Shown here piece by piece: positions 5,243 to 5,514 of a DNA stretch of 5,514 nt. Under the pieces are notes generated by a model. That model was not told where the DNA came from and ran no database searches. It saw nothing but the letters and a program-made list of their open reading frames with translations. The translations under genes were made by a program, and so were the position numbers. The DNA comes from JAGOTP01 sp964415465 (GTDB taxonomy: Bacteria > Patescibacteriota > Patescibacteriia > 2-12-FULL-60-25), in the NCBI GenBank assembly GCA_964415465.1, contig CAYQAL010000042.1, positions 1-5,514 of the forward strand, in the 5' to 3' direction. The number at the start of each line of letters is the position of its first letter. The stretch's first letter is position 1.

Positions 5243-5331
5243 GCGGATAAGGAGAGGCTCTTCAGTCGCTCCGCAAGCGCTTCGCTAACACCATTGCTCA
5301 CTCCTTCAGAGCCTCTCCTTATCCGCTTTTT
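5243..5331 (+). terminator. Terminator of the nfu-mraY-ftsW-murG run: long-loop hairpin
   Basis: The arms 5243-5261 and 5308-5326 pair perfectly over 19 bp (core GCGGATAAGGAGAGGCT and its complement) around a 46-nt loop. TTTTT follows the right arm at 5327-5331, so the structure reads as an intrinsic terminator on the plus strand, 30 nt after murG. The loop is long for a simple terminator; a small inner hairpin (AGCG 5276-5279 with CGCT 5283-5286) may fold inside it. On the minus strand no T-run follows the stem, although it could still stop or protect the topA transcript. The loop also encodes a ten-codon ORF on the minus strand, described under findings. Confidence 0.8.
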
Positions 5332-5362
5332 CGGAGCGTAAGTAATAGCTAGACAGCTCTAA

Positions 5363-5514
5363 TCACTCCTGTTCGGAAACCTCCGCTTCCTCTTTTTTCG
5401 AAGACTTTTTTGCCCGTGTACGTTTCGCTGGAGCGTTCGCTTGGCGTTCTTCGATGAGCTTTACGGCTTCTTCGATCGTGATTTTTTCTGGGTCAATCGT
5501 TTTTGGGATGGTTG
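5363..5514 (-). CDS. topA: DNA topoisomerase I, C-terminal end (partial)
   Basis: Topoisomerase I relaxes negatively supercoiled DNA by passing one strand through a transient break. Only the last 49 complete codons lie in the window, read on the minus strand from the right edge to TGA at 5363-5365. The peptide includes IPKTIDPEKITIEEAVKLI, which matches the DP-x-x-IT-x-EEA-x-x-LI element found near the C-terminus of many TopA proteins, where it belongs to the topoisomerase repeat that binds DNA. It then runs into a basic and acidic tail (AKRTRAKKSSKKEEAE) ending in SEQE. The catalytic Tyr and zinc-finger regions are outside the window. The gene is convergent with murG, with the 5243-5331 hairpin between them. 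Identification rests on a short segment and would be settled by the upstream sequence. Confidence 0.78.
   Translation of the reverse strand, partial: TIPKTIDPEKITIEEAVKLIEERQANAPAKRTRAKKSSKKEEAEVSEQE

Noticed and set aside
5243..5326. The 19-bp inverted repeat as a miniature transposable element
   Set aside because: No target-site duplication is visible at the borders and no second copy occurs in the window. A T-run after the right arm and its place after murG fit a terminator better.
1..5514. CRISPR array, tRNA, rRNA, insertion sequence, defence or toxin-antitoxin genes
   Set aside because: I looked for regularly spaced repeats, cloverleaf-type segments, transposase-like ORFs and paired small genes and saw none; the coding content is core metabolism, ribosome and cell wall.

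Overview
The window is a compact bacterial chromosome segment of medium GC content. It is housekeeping in character and shows no mobile element, CRISPR array, tRNA or rRNA. Several features suggest a Patescibacteria (Candidate Phyla Radiation) genome: a divergent MurG whose P-loop-like motif reads GGGSLGPVTP instead of GGTGGH, a small membrane protein with an HYTVYLGID motif just before mraY, a bL27 with an added basic tail, and many start codons without a Shine-Dalgarno sequence. This placement is inference from family memory and was not tested by a search.

Left part (1-743): the last 52 codons of pyrG (CTP synthase) run rightwards and end at 159. A hairpin at 180-222 separates pyrG from a convergent gene of unknown function on the minus strand (226-624), which has the strongest ribosome binding site in the window. 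A perfect 42-bp palindrome at 699-740 lies upstream of that gene and is the terminator of the next minus-strand gene, rpmA (744-1133, ribosomal protein bL27). rpmA has a near-consensus promoter (TTGACA, 17 bp, TATTAT) and a short leader without a Shine-Dalgarno sequence.

Right part (1228-5212): five plus-strand genes lie head to tail and probably form one operon: a NifU-like Fe-S scaffold protein, an unidentified three-helix membrane protein, mraY, ftsW and murG. Gaps are 32, 4 and 8 nt, followed by an ATGA overlap. The last three genes are the lipid steps of peptidoglycan synthesis: MraY makes lipid I, MurG adds GlcNAc to give lipid II, and FtsW polymerises lipid II into glycan strands at the division site. 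The usual murD between mraY and ftsW is absent, and no murC or ddl follows murG.

The operon ends in a 19-bp stem with a 46-nt loop and a T-run (5243-5331). Beyond it, the C-terminal end of a convergent topA (DNA topoisomerase I) enters from the right edge on the minus strand. No stretch over 300 nt lacks a gene. I see no defence system or other clearly new system. The points most worth a second look are the MurG without its usual glycine-loop histidine, the unidentified gene upstream of mraY, the orphan gene at 226-624, the non-Shine-Dalgarno starts, and a ten-codon ORF with a good ribosome binding site that fits inside the loop of the terminal hairpin.
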